64,000 nucleotides of DNA, taken from the NCBI GenBank assembly GCA_017983675.1, contig JAGOAZ010000008.1, forward strand, positions 54,494-118,493, in the 5' to 3' direction. The notes under the pieces were generated by a model. The model saw nothing but the letters and a program-made list of their open reading frames with translations. It searched no databases and had not been told where the DNA came from. Origin of the DNA: Fluviicola sp. Its GTDB lineage: Bacteria > Bacteroidota > Bacteroidia > Flavobacteriales_D > Crocinitomicaceae. Below, piece after piece: positions 46,701-54,442 of the stretch. The position numbers were made by a program, and so were the translations under genes. Position 1 is the first letter of the stretch, and each line of letters starts with the position of its first letter.

Positions 46701-48063
46701 CAGCTAGCACTTCGTCGTTATTCAACGGTTGATTCAATGAAATAAATCCTAACAGCGCATTGTATGTATATTCTGATTCACTTAATTTTCGCGCATTTTC
46801 AACTTTTTCGTAGTGTATTGCTTGTTGAAATGGACCTGGAGTTGATGTTTGTGCACTCAATGAGGCAACAGCTCCGCTAAAACCGCGAACAGCTGCATTG
46901 TTTTTTGACCAATTGTACAAACCATTTGCTTCATTATCAGGGAAAAGGTTTGTGCTAAATGTACCCGGATTACCTTGACAATTTGTAGGGCTTGCTTCAC
47001 CTAAATCAGAAAACGCAACAATATTACGCGCGTTTTCTGTGCTGTTTACGCGATTTGTCACCCACACTTCCATCCGAGTAATACTTGTTTCTGAAGCAAC
47101 GTTTGGCAATTGAGCCATGGAAGTATTGTAGGTATTATTGAAATACAAATTCAAAAAGTAGTGTCTATTTACTTCGTAATTATCTGCAGAAAACTCGAAG
47201 GGTTGCACTTGCGCTTTTCCAGTGATATTTATTTCTGTGCGCTTCCCTTTAGACGATGCACCAATAGCATCAACTGTTAAGTTCCCAAAACGCATTTTTG
47301 TATAAGCTCCAAAGAGTGTTTGTGAACCTGGAATTAACGAGCCAAAAGAAGGGAAACTCACATTTCCTAGTTCAATACGTTGTAATATTTGGTCTTCATC
47401 ACCTGAATAACCCAACTTAGTAATATTATCAAAATCAAATGCCGCTTGTGTATTGTAGGACGTGTTTAATTTCAATTTTGTTCCAATTTGTCCCACTAAA
47501 TTCATTTGAATTTGTTGTTGGAAATCGAAACGCGTTATTTTTCGTTGACGAACTGGTAACATCGGATTATCATAGCGCGAAGAATTGACACCAAATGAAA
47601 GTTCTACTGAACCTTGAGGGCGAATCGTAATCTCATCTGAACCAAAGAAATTCTCAAACGTTTTGGATGGAATTTTTATTGGAAACTCAAGCGCACGATT
47701 TTGTTCTGTTTGCTGATCAATTTTATCTTTCCAATTTTCTTTTAATGCTTTTTTGCGCTCATATTCCAAGTATTCTTCCAAAGTCATCATGGAAGGGTTT
47801 CGGTACATCAAACTTGATTTTCCTATTGATTCCTTGAATATATATGTTCCTGTAATTGGATCGTAAACGATTGTTTGTTGCACCGATGATGGATCTCCTA
47901 AATCGAAGCTTTGCGGTGTTGTTTGGGTTGGATCTATTGGATTAGTTATTGGAAAAGGTAGTTGAACACTTCCAGTATCTGGCTGTGACCAAGATGTCAT
48001 GACCAAAAAGCAAGAAACAACTGTCAAAAACAGTTGCTCAAACAATTTACCGTTAACCTTCAT
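40723..48063 (-). CDS. sprA: T9SS outer-membrane translocon SprA
   Basis: The outer-membrane pore through which T9SS cargo leaves the cell. I start it at the ATG at 48063 (MKVNGKLFEQL), since the slightly longer frame begins with TTG. The 2446-residue protein has the usual SprA size, a signal peptide (about 10-27), repeated barrel strands ending in aromatic/hydrophobic pairs, and the conserved FDFQQQIQMNLVGQIGTKL and NLSTGFKLRFNLGGL C-terminus. A Lys/Pro/Asp-rich insert (about 1895-1985, KGDAKPKPKAELKPPKP, KKELRQWERKKRQFDREQK) is noticeable. It follows ruvA by 17 bp and precedes the GNAT gene by 1 bp. A maeB-ruvA-sprA order is seen in other Flavobacteriia. Confidence 0.97.
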   Translation of the reverse strand: MKVNGKLFEQLFLTVVSCFLVMTSWSQPDTGSVQLPFPITNPIDPTQTTPQSFDLGDPSSVQQTIVYDPITGTYIFKESIGKSSLMYRNPSMMTLEEYLEYERKKALKENWKDKIDQQTEQNRALEFPIKIPSKTFENFFGSDEITIRPQGSVELSFGVNSSRYDNPMLPVRQRKITRFDFQQQIQMNLVGQIGTKLKLNTSYNTQAAFDFDNITKLGYSGDEDQILQRIELGNVSFPSFGSLIPGSQTLFGAYTKMRFGNLTVDAIGASSKGKRTEINITGKAQVQPFEFSADNYEVNRHYFLNLYFNNTYNTSMAQLPNVASETSITRMEVWVTNRVNSTENARNIVAFSDLGEASPTNCQGNPGTFSTNLFPDNEANGLYNWSKNNAAVRGFSGAVASLSAQTSTPGPFQQAIHYEKVENARKLSESEYTYNALLGFISLNQPLNNDEVLAVAYEYTYRGTTYQVGEFSTDGISGQDALILKLIKPTITNPTLKIWDLMMKNVYSMGAYQVDKNGFRLNVFYNDPNTSVLAPIFPNDLLGTDQLITILDMDRYNVNNQAFSDGTFDFVPVIYNGQRAETGGTINTKNGRVFFSTIEPFGQTLKTKMQTAGVPDLIIDRTAYTELYDSTKTAAQQIPAKNRFVIKGEYQSSVSSDIPLNALNVPEGAVKVTAGGIALMEGVDYTVDYNLGRVKILNSGILESNTPIKISIESNSVFGFQAKSMLGTHLNYRFNKDFNVGATWLRMMERPVTQKVDIGSEPYKNNVIGFDVNFRSELPIVTKLVDLLPVISTKEKSFITFKGEFAHLIPGTPKAISKAGISYVDDFEGSQSTIDLRTQNAWKIAATPQGQNSLFPEGELKTLANGYKRARIAWYTIDNLFYASNGFTPQHILDNPEMLSDSRMRLVSQTDVFPNTQLTYGAIPILPILEVAYYPSERGMYNYDTTGVDQDGLFSNPRDRWGGIQRSLSTNDFEQANVEYIQFWLLDPFNADAEAQNPNSTHTGGDLYFNLGNISEDVLADSRKSIESGIPPFAGANYPVDFTPWAQVADQQIVVNAFDLEPTSLVKQDVGLDGYTNDEEKTAYAQYVAWVQNSNLSAAAKARMISDPSSDDYNFYRDDVYDQQELNILQRYKKYNGLQGNSAPQEVADTLNADKYATRANQLPDNEDINSDNNLSESEAYFQYKVSLTPQEMAVGKNFITSVVTFQPEGSTKVEKWYQFKIPVRTPEKAVNGIRDFRSIRFMRMYLKGFDEEVLLRFAKLEFIRGEWRQYLLDLTQPGENIQVDPNLTTFNIGAINFEENAEKLPIGYQIPPGITREIDPSQPVQRQMNEQSLTLDVCGLQDGDARAAYRNVQFDVRTYKKLKMFVHGEEIVKNSMSDKDLTVFVRLGTDFTDNYYEYEMPLYLTQHTASSPEAVWPEANNMEIVFQDLLNLKMKRNQLIGQTGSNVTTNVEYFIPDPANPDRRIKVKGSPNLQGIRTIMIGVRNPSKSTQTPWNDDGLAKCAQVWLNELRLSDFVDDGGSAAVAQMQLQAADFANVTMSGNYSGVNWGAVDSRVQERQRNQKIGFDFQSTVQLGQFFGSRAKVTVPFFYGYSLGVVNPEYDPFNPDIRLNEYDSDSRRSVARIAQDFTERRSYNFQGVRKELGAGKKAHVYSISNWTAGYSYGENFHRDFNTKYDRVKTWKGNLAYAYTFSNKPLEPFKKVKFMQNSPWWAIVRDMNLSLTPKTIAFTNDVMRNYNERQVRNTIDTNSTFEFTPVYVKNFNWNRTYKIGWDFTKNLKTTFNANSRAIFDEGNGAVDRKNDPESYRIFRDTVWNQMRTLGKTMDYTHDYSLSYNVPFDKIPIVNWVTGNVKYAGTYNWQRAPLGQESYGNVMQNSRTVNAQLQMNFTNLYNKVPLLKKINGDGKSGRAKAADSKTGTDSKQEDKPKGDAKPKPKAELKPPKPIEEMTKKELRQWERKKRQFDREQKRKERLEKKLNPVVGFLGRLVMSVRTVSATYAQTDGTLLPGYNQETSFLGYNPNFSQGLGGFLFGQQSYTVSGQQTGYNFARTAADNGWLTTNPAINRQHSLTHNQIFNARATLEPFKDFTIDLSMNKTLTQNTSDFFRYNPLTQVFESQSLMQTSSVTYSTISIGSAFEKLSSKDNYNSANFNYLRNHTKDVSAYLGAQNANSIGIINGYANGYGQTQQEVLIGSFLSAFTNKQVNERSINPFKAGPLPNWTVNYNGLSKFEFMKKYVKNFVVRHGYSSSVNLSGVMSNLNAVTDANGHATARDLNDDFISFNNVQNITISERFSPLIGLDATWTIKNQGLITKFEIKRDRSSTLSLNNNQLTEVLGNEIVIGTGYKFAKVRFPFKINNRKVENPLNFRFDFTFRDNITVIRRVIEGTNQATAGQKVVSIKTSLDYNLGTNLTLQFYYDQVITTPKIGTSYPTGNLSTGFKLRFNLGGL

Positions 48064-48080
48064 TTTTTGTTCCAATGTTA

Positions 48081-48659
48081 TTATAATATTTTAAGTGCAC
48101 CTTTGATTAAAACTTCAACGGTCTCATCTCCGGTTGCAATTTTTTCTATTGCTTTTTCAGCGGCTTTTTTGTCAAAACCTAGTGATATTAATGCTGTTAA
48201 CGCATCAAATCGATTTGTATTGTGGCCATTGAAAATATTTGCATTACCCGACCATTCCATTTTAACCATTTTATCTTTCAAATCAATGATAACGCGTTGA
48301 GCTGTTTTTGCGCCAATTCCTTTGATTGATTGAATCGTCATGACATCATCCGTTTGTATCGCTTGTGCAATATCAACAGGTTGCAACGAAGACAACATTA
48401 AAATGGCAGTGTTTGGACCTATCCCAGAAACACTCAATAACAAATTGAAAATTTCACGTTCTTCCGTAGTTGCAAATCCAAACAACAAGTGTGCATCTTC
48501 ACGAATGATTTGTTGCGTGTATAATTTCAATAGTTCCTCTGAACCAAGTGCAGAAAATGTATTCAATGAAATTTTCACAAAATAACCTACTCCGCCACAT
48601 TCAATTATGACATTTGTTGGGTTTTTTTCGACTAATCTTCCGTTCAGGTGTGCTATCAT
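48081..48659 (-). CDS. ruvA: Holliday junction branch migration protein RuvA
   Basis: Binds four-way DNA junctions and loads RuvB. The 192-residue protein has the N-terminal OB fold (MIAHLNGRLVEKNP), the two helix-hairpin-helix motifs (VSGIGPNTAILML, IKGIGAKTAQRVI) and the C-terminal RuvB-contact domain (ALISLGFDKKAAEKAI). It follows maeB by 3 bp and precedes sprA on the same strand. Confidence 0.97.
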   Translation of the reverse strand: MIAHLNGRLVEKNPTNVIIECGGVGYFVKISLNTFSALGSEELLKLYTQQIIREDAHLLFGFATTEEREIFNLLLSVSGIGPNTAILMLSSLQPVDIAQAIQTDDVMTIQSIKGIGAKTAQRVIIDLKDKMVKMEWSGNANIFNGHNTNRFDALTALISLGFDKKAAEKAIEKIATGDETVEVLIKGALKIL

Positions 48660-48662
48660 GTC

Positions 48663-50927
48663 TTATTTTGTTTGTGCATCAACCACAGCAACTTTTACCA
48701 TGTTCACTATTTCGCGCACTGAAGAACCCATTTGAAGTACGTGGATTGATTTTTTCAATCCAACTAAAATTGGTCCAATTGCATCGCCTTCTGTTATTTC
48801 TTGTAATAATTTATAAGCAATATTCCCTGCTGATAAGTTAGGGAAAATCAAGGTGTTTACTTGTTTGTTTGCCAAATGAGAAAACGAGAACTTCTCATTC
48901 ATCAATTCTTGATTCAAAGCAAAATTGGCTTGTAACTCACCATCGGCACACAATGCAGGATGTTTTTCATGCAAAATTTTAACAGCATCGCCCATTTTTT
49001 GCGCGTCTTCACCAGGTGCAGAACCAAAATTTGAGTAACTCAATAATGCAATTTTTGGAACGACTTTTAATTTCTTCAACATCTTTGCAACGTTCGCTGT
49101 AATCTCTGCAATTTGCTCCGCTGATGGATTTTTATTGATCGTTGTATCAGCTAAGAACATTGGACCACGCTTGGTCATTAAGATATATAATCCTGCAACG
49201 GTATTCACGTCTTTTTCCAATCCAACAGTTTGAATTGCAGGTCGCACTACATCGCGGTAATTTCTCGTTAATCCAGAAATCATTGCGTCTGCATCACCCG
49301 ATTCAACCATCATCGCTGCGAAGTGATTCCGCTCGCGCATGATTTGTATTGCTTCAAATTCAGTGACTCCTTTGCGTTTTCTCTTTTCAAAGAATACGCG
49401 GCCATATGCTTGTCTGCGTTCTTTTTCAGCGTCAGACTTCGGATCTATAATTTCAAGATTTGGTATCTCGATGTTGTATTCTTCAATCAAACTTTCAATT
49501 ACCTCTCTACGACCTAATAAAATTGGTGTACAAACACCTTCTTCTGTTACAGTCTGAGCTGCTTTCAATATTTTTAAATGATCTGCTTCCGCAAAGACAA
49601 CACGTTTTGGATTTTGTTGCGCTTTTGAAGTCATTTGTCGAACAAGCTTGTTGTCAAGTCCCAAACGTTTCTTTAATTCCGTTTCGTACGCTTCCCAATT
49701 TTCAATCGGATTTTTCGCTACTCCAGATTCCATCGCCGCACGAGCAACTGCAGGAGCTACGTAATAAATCAAACGCGGGTCGAGCGGTTTCGGAATGATC
49801 TGATCGCGACCAAACGATATGTGCTTTTCACCGTACGCTTCAATTACCTCATCAGGAATTGTTTCTTTCGCCAAATTAGCGATTGCTTTTACAGCCGCCA
49901 ATTTCATTTCCTCATTGATACATGTTGCACGCACATCTAAGGCGCCTCTAAATATGTATGGGAAACCAAGCACATTATTTACTTGATTAGGATGGTCTGA
50001 ACGTCCGGTTGCCATGATGATATCACCACGAACAGCCATTGCATCTTTATAAGAAATCTCTGGTTCAGGATTTGCTAATGCAAAAACAATCGGCGAATCT
50101 GCCATCGCAGCAATCATCTCTTTCGATACCAAATTTCCTTTTGATAATCCCAAGAATACATCTGCACCAACAAAAGCCTCTTCTAATGTTAAATCCTTTT
50201 GATGAACAGCATAAACTTGTTTCATCTCATCTAAATCAGTTCGATGGGCATGTATCAACCCTTTACTATCGAACATGAAAATATTTGGCAACTGAGCACC
50301 CAAAGCAACATACAAGTTGACACATGAAATGGCTGCGGCACCAGCACCAGAAATAACAATTTTAATGTCTGCAATATTTTTTTCGGCAAGTTCTAATGCA
50401 TTTAATAAGGCTGCAGAAGAAATGATTGCTGTTCCGTGTTGGTCGTCATGCATGATTGGAATATCCAATTCAGCTTTTAACCTTCTTTCAATTTCAAAAG
50501 CTTCAGGAGCTTTGATATCTTCCAAATTAATCCCCCCAAATGTTGGAGCAATTGCTTTCACCGTTTGAATAAATAATTCAGGATCTTTTGCGTCAACTTC
50601 AATATCAAACACATCAATGTCGGCAAAAATTTTGAAGAGCAAGCCTTTCCCTTCCATTACTGGTTTAGACGCTAGAGGACCGATATCTCCTAGGCCTAAA
50701 ACAGCTGTACCATTAGAAATTACTGCTACTAAGTTTGCTTTCGCGGTATATTTGTATACGTCTTCAGGCGTTTCAGCGATTTTCAAGCAAGGTTCTGCAA
50801 CACCTGGAGAATACGCCAAAGAAAGATCTCTTTGAGAAGCATATGGTTTGGTAGGTACAACCTCAATTTTACCTGGTCTCCCAGATGCATGATAATCGAG
50901 CGCGTCTTGTTTCCGTATTTTTGCCAT
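48663..50927 (-). CDS. maeB: NADP-dependent malic enzyme with phosphotransacetylase-like domain
   Basis: Oxidatively decarboxylates malate to pyruvate and supplies NADPH. The 754-residue protein has the malic enzyme domain (1-about 400, with KDPELFIQTVKAI, MHDDQHGTAII and the NAD(P) site VISGAGAAAISC) followed by a PTA-like C-terminal domain (about 430-754, GLTRNYRDVVRPAIQ, LIFPNLSAGNIAYK), as in E. coli MaeB. It heads the maeB-ruvA-sprA-GNAT run; no clear promoter match is seen in its 115-bp upstream gap. Confidence 0.97.
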   Translation of the reverse strand: MAKIRKQDALDYHASGRPGKIEVVPTKPYASQRDLSLAYSPGVAEPCLKIAETPEDVYKYTAKANLVAVISNGTAVLGLGDIGPLASKPVMEGKGLLFKIFADIDVFDIEVDAKDPELFIQTVKAIAPTFGGINLEDIKAPEAFEIERRLKAELDIPIMHDDQHGTAIISSAALLNALELAEKNIADIKIVISGAGAAAISCVNLYVALGAQLPNIFMFDSKGLIHAHRTDLDEMKQVYAVHQKDLTLEEAFVGADVFLGLSKGNLVSKEMIAAMADSPIVFALANPEPEISYKDAMAVRGDIIMATGRSDHPNQVNNVLGFPYIFRGALDVRATCINEEMKLAAVKAIANLAKETIPDEVIEAYGEKHISFGRDQIIPKPLDPRLIYYVAPAVARAAMESGVAKNPIENWEAYETELKKRLGLDNKLVRQMTSKAQQNPKRVVFAEADHLKILKAAQTVTEEGVCTPILLGRREVIESLIEEYNIEIPNLEIIDPKSDAEKERRQAYGRVFFEKRKRKGVTEFEAIQIMRERNHFAAMMVESGDADAMISGLTRNYRDVVRPAIQTVGLEKDVNTVAGLYILMTKRGPMFLADTTINKNPSAEQIAEITANVAKMLKKLKVVPKIALLSYSNFGSAPGEDAQKMGDAVKILHEKHPALCADGELQANFALNQELMNEKFSFSHLANKQVNTLIFPNLSAGNIAYKLLQEITEGDAIGPILVGLKKSIHVLQMGSSVREIVNMVKVAVVDAQTK

Positions 50928-50997
50928 AGTGCCTTTTTTGTAGGGTGGTAAAGTTAATAAAACTATGGCGAATATGAAGAAAAGTATGGATAATAAA

Positions 50998-51025
50998 AAA
51001 GCCCGAAAGAAAACTTTCGGGCTTT
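50998..51025 (-). terminator. Terminator after the Omp28-like T9SS gene
   Basis: A perfect 12-bp stem AAAGCCCGAAAG/CTTTCGGGCTTT with a 4-nt loop and a T run on the minus strand, 18 bp after the stop at 51044. It shields maeB from read-through. Confidence 0.92.
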
Positions 51026-51043
51026 CATTGTATTAAGATAAAC

Positions 51044-52828
51044 TTATTTCACAATTAAATTTTGTGTGTAAGTTGCCCCATTGTTTAAGATAGAAACTAA
51101 GTAGTTACCCGCTTTCAATTCAGCAACACCTAATGTTACAGTTGTATTACCAGTAGCATTGTTTACATTTTCAGTAACAACACGACGACCAGCTAAATCT
51201 GTAATTGTAACGATATAATCACCACCTTGAGCATCAAAGTTTACGTTTACTAAACCGCTTGTAGCAGGATTAGGGAACACTTCCATTGCAATAGCAGCAG
51301 TAACTTCATTAATAGATGCAGTTGCACTTGATTTCATTTTATCAAATGCATAGTTACCTGAAGGGAAAGAAGCAACATCAGCAATAGCAGCTCCATTGAC
51401 TTGTATTTCAATGTTTCCATTTCCATATCCTGAATCGTATCCATCTCCATACCCATCATTTACTTCTAATGAATAACATTCGTTTGCAACTAAATTAAAA
51501 TTAACATCAGCTTGAGGATATGCATTGTTTGCAGCTCCATCTGTGTAAGGACCTCCTGAAGCAACTGTTGTACCCGCAGAATTTTTAACAGACCAAGTTG
51601 TTTCAGAACCATAACGGTCAGTTGTAACTTTAACTGTTGCATTTGAACCGTTTGCTACTCCAGCAATATCAATAGCTTTTGTTGCAGTTGCAGTTGCGCC
51701 GATACCTGAAGTACCACCATTCACTCCAACAATAGCAACAACAACTGAATTGGATCCTTGTGCATTAAAAGTTACCCCAGGAATTGTTACATCAGCAGAA
51801 CCAAATTGAGCAATTGGAGTTGTGTAGTTATAAGTAACCGGCGTACCACCGTTTACAGAAGTAGCGAAAGTTACTGAAGAAATAGCAGCTCCAGCGTTTG
51901 TTACTTTTACCTTTGGAGAAACCGACTCTCCAGCACACAAGTTCAATGTGTTTGTAATACCAACATTTGTTAAAGTAGCAGCAGGAACATTTAAATATGT
52001 AGGAGCTACTTCCGCACCTGTGTATATTTCACTATCTGTAACACCATTGTGACCTTTGTGAACGAATGCGAAAAACTCTAATTGTCCAATTTCTAAATTT
52101 ACACCGTTAAGTGTTGTTGGCAAAGTGTATGTATACGTTTTTGTAATAACACTTGTTGATGAAGCGTCAATTGACTCACCCCAAGTTCCACCGTTATTGA
52201 TGAATCCACGGAAAATGTGTTGGTGTAAATAATTACCATTTGGTAAAACAGCTGAAGGATTTTTCTCAGATCCAATTTGTGGACCCTCCCAGTTGTTTTG
52301 AACGATACCAACGTTTAAGAAGTTGTTTGTACCAGCAGCAAATGGAGTTGTGTAAAAAATCTCAACATTTACAGTAACGATACGAGTAGCTGCATCAATT
52401 GATGCATTCATTGCTACGTTCACTGGAGAAACTTCACCAATTGCAGCAGTAGCTTGTGAAGACCAGTTTCCACGACCTGTTGCAATACGCGTCATGTCAG
52501 AAGAGTGTGGTTTTCTTTGTAAAGATCCAGCAGGGTATCCAGTTGGATTAAAAAATGTGTTCAACAAATCACCATCTGTTGTTTTCAAGTTTGGACTACT
52601 TGGTGCAAAAGAACCTGCATGAACGTTAACTAAAATAACACGTCCAGGATTAGCGTCCTTAATTTGTTGCGCACGTAAATGTCCGTCTGGACACCAAGTA
52701 CAGTTAATACCGGTTAATTCCTCCAAAACAACATTTTTGTTCAATGGTGTTTGAGAAACAGGAGTGTTCTGTGCGTTTACAACAAATAGTGATAAACAAC
52801 TAGAAACAAAAAGTACAATTTTTTTCAT
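51044..52828 (-). CDS. Omp28-like CxxC protein exported by T9SS (type A sorting domain)
   Basis: A 594-residue secreted protein with a signal peptide ending in VNAQ. An Omp28-like thioredoxin-fold domain (about 30-270) holds the active-site-like motif LEELTGINCTWCPDG (Cys43, Cys46). Beta-sandwich repeats (about 285-505) and a type A T9SS sorting domain (about 517-594, VFPNPATSGLVNV, LKAGNYLVSIL, ending NLIVK) follow. Bacteroidota Omp28 proteins are outer-membrane or surface proteins with a CxxC centre. A related lipoprotein with the same motif is encoded at 56154-57101. A good promoter (52848-52878) precedes it. The redox role is not proven. Confidence 0.88.
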   Translation of the reverse strand: MKKIVLFVSSCLSLFVVNAQNTPVSQTPLNKNVVLEELTGINCTWCPDGHLRAQQIKDANPGRVILVNVHAGSFAPSSPNLKTTDGDLLNTFFNPTGYPAGSLQRKPHSSDMTRIATGRGNWSSQATAAIGEVSPVNVAMNASIDAATRIVTVNVEIFYTTPFAAGTNNFLNVGIVQNNWEGPQIGSEKNPSAVLPNGNYLHQHIFRGFINNGGTWGESIDASSTSVITKTYTYTLPTTLNGVNLEIGQLEFFAFVHKGHNGVTDSEIYTGAEVAPTYLNVPAATLTNVGITNTLNLCAGESVSPKVKVTNAGAAISSVTFATSVNGGTPVTYNYTTPIAQFGSADVTIPGVTFNAQGSNSVVVAIVGVNGGTSGIGATATATKAIDIAGVANGSNATVKVTTDRYGSETTWSVKNSAGTTVASGGPYTDGAANNAYPQADVNFNLVANECYSLEVNDGYGDGYDSGYGNGNIEIQVNGAAIADVASFPSGNYAFDKMKSSATASINEVTAAIAMEVFPNPATSGLVNVNFDAQGGDYIVTITDLAGRRVVTENVNNATGNTTVTLGVAELKAGNYLVSILNNGATYTQNLIVK

Positions 52829-52847
52829 GGTTTAATTTTAGAATATC

Positions 52848-52878
52848 CAAATATAACATTGATTATTTACCAATGCAA
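52848..52878 (-). promoter_or_regulatory. Promoter of the Omp28-like T9SS gene
   Basis: TATATTTG (52848-52855) and TTG (52876-52878) are 20 nt apart on the minus strand, a strong match to the Bacteroidota consensus. Transcription would start about 10-20 nt before the ATG at 52828. Confidence 0.6.
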
Positions 52879-52937
52879 ATTTCTTTTAATTTTTTTTGTT
52901 GTAAAATAATTTGATTACCAGCAAAAGTTATTGGCAT

Positions 52938-52967
52938 AAAAAAAGGAGTTAGCTAACTCCTTTTTTT
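52938..52967 (-). terminator. Palindromic terminator after the 251-residue T9SS gene
   Basis: GGAGTTAGCTAACTCC is a perfect palindrome flanked by A and T runs, so it can end transcription of the minus-strand gene stopping at 52987. Confidence 0.9.
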
Positions 52968-52986
52968 TATTTTAATAAATTGATTA

Positions 52987-53742
52987 TTAATGTCTTACAA
53001 CAATTCGTTTTGTTTGAATTGCTATCCCTTTCTCAATAATCGTTAGGATATAAACACCATTTTTCAATTCAGAAACATCGATTTTCTTTGATTTATAAGC
53101 TGATTCATCGTAAACTGTTTTCCCCAATACATCAACAATACGAATATCGAATTTTTCAAGACCTGCTGTATTAATTACTAATTGAGAAGCAACAGGATTA
53201 GGGAAAATAGATAAAGAAATTGGTTCTTTGTCATCTATTGAAGCACACGAGAAAATCACACGTACATCAACGGAATCTAAATAAGCACCTCCATCATCGT
53301 GAACATAATAACGATATGTTGCCGTGCCACAGTTTTGAGCAACAAAATGAACCGCTGCTAATCCAGATTCCCCAACTGGCAAGCCTGATAATGGGTTGAA
53401 TTGATTATCAAAGACTGTTAATCCATCAGGAGTTATCCAAGGGTTCATCGTACTTGAAGAGTAACATTGTCCGGCTTCACCTTCTATTCCCCAACATATA
53501 TAATCTTCCCAAGCTGAAGGAAGAGCTGTTAATTGCTTACGCGTAATTTTCCAATATTTATCTGTTGTTCCTGTATTCTTGAAAAATAATTCAATGTTAG
53601 AATCGCCACTTGCAGTTACAACATGAGCAATTTGAGTTCCATTAACAAGTGTAGCACTACCTAATTTGGTAATTTCAACTTGAGAATATCCAAATTGAGC
53701 AATGGTAACGATAGCCGAAAATAAAAGTATTAGTTGTTTCAT
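52987..53742 (-). CDS. T9SS type A secreted protein of unknown function
   Basis: A 251-residue secreted protein. It has a signal peptide (ending YSQ), a single beta-sandwich-like domain (about 25-165, with IELFFKNTGTTDKYWKI and two Cys pairs) and a type A sorting domain (about 178-251, IFPNPVASQLVIN, ELKNGVYILTI, ending RIVVRH). The passenger resembles small secreted proteins often found beside Omp28-like genes (impression only). It ends just before the Omp28-like gene and starts divergently from tlpA. Confidence 0.85.
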   Translation of the reverse strand: MKQLILLFSAIVTIAQFGYSQVEITKLGSATLVNGTQIAHVVTASGDSNIELFFKNTGTTDKYWKITRKQLTALPSAWEDYICWGIEGEAGQCYSSSTMNPWITPDGLTVFDNQFNPLSGLPVGESGLAAVHFVAQNCGTATYRYYVHDDGGAYLDSVDVRVIFSCASIDDKEPISLSIFPNPVASQLVINTAGLEKFDIRIVDVLGKTVYDESAYKSKKIDVSELKNGVYILTIIEKGIAIQTKRIVVRH

Positions 53743-53938
53743 TCTATTGTGTTTCCAACAAATTTAATAAAAAAATAGATTAAAACACGTCTAAACTCTT
53801 GAATTTCGTTAAAAAATGAAAAAACAACAAGGTTCATCCTTGCTATATTTTTTTCAGTATTATGTTTAAACATCAATTTTTGAATGTATCTTTGAATTAC
53901 GGCATGAAAATTGAAATGCTCACAATAAAATTTGAAAC

Positions 53939-54436
53939 ATGAAAAAAATTGCACTTTTATTTGTTTGTTTGTCAATGATGTCAAGCATCTTCTCTCAAAA
54001 CGATGGTAAAAAAGTACCTTCCGTTCAACTAACCGATTTGAATGGCAAACCAGTAAATACTGCTAATTTATCAGAGAAAGGACCAATTGTTATTTCGTTT
54101 TGGGCAACATGGTGTGCTCCTTGTAAACGTGAATTAAACACGATCCATGAAGTTTACGAAGAATGGCAAAAAGAAACAGGTATAACTATTGTAGCTGTAT
54201 CAATTGACGATGAAAAAACAAAAGCACAAGTTCCTTTGTACGTAAATGGTAAAGGTTGGGAATATGTTGTTTTACTAGATCCTAACTGGGATTTTAAACG
54301 AGCAATGGGTGTTGGAAACGTTCCTCACACATTTTTAATTGATGCTGAAGGCAACATCGTTTATTCGCATACTGGTTATTCTGAAGGTGATGAAGAAAAG
54401 TTATTAGACGAAATCAGAAAGTTGAAAAACAAATAA
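53939..54436 (+). CDS. TlpA-family thioredoxin-like protein, periplasmic
   Basis: A 165-residue exported thioredoxin-fold protein. It has a signal peptide (MKKIALLFVCLSMMSSIFSQ), then VISFWATWCAPCKREL with the CxxC centre (Cys59, Cys62) and the conserved GVGNVPHTFLID cis-Pro loop (about 122). Reductases of this type pass electrons to other envelope proteins. It starts an operon with the DUF6029-type barrel (6 bp away) and the Omp28 lipoprotein. An oxidised or reduced partner in the outer membrane is suggested by context only. Confidence 0.93.
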   Translation: MKKIALLFVCLSMMSSIFSQNDGKKVPSVQLTDLNGKPVNTANLSEKGPIVISFWATWCAPCKRELNTIHEVYEEWQKETGITIVAVSIDDEKTKAQVPLYVNGKGWEYVVLLDPNWDFKRAMGVGNVPHTFLIDAEGNIVYSHTGYSEGDEEKLLDEIRKLKNK

Positions 54437-54442
54437 ACACAC

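Noticed and set aside
53828..53842. Hairpin CAAGG/CCTTG with nearby T runs between divergent genes
   Set aside because: Only 5 bp of stem and located between divergent genes where a terminator is not expected; likely chance in AT-rich DNA.
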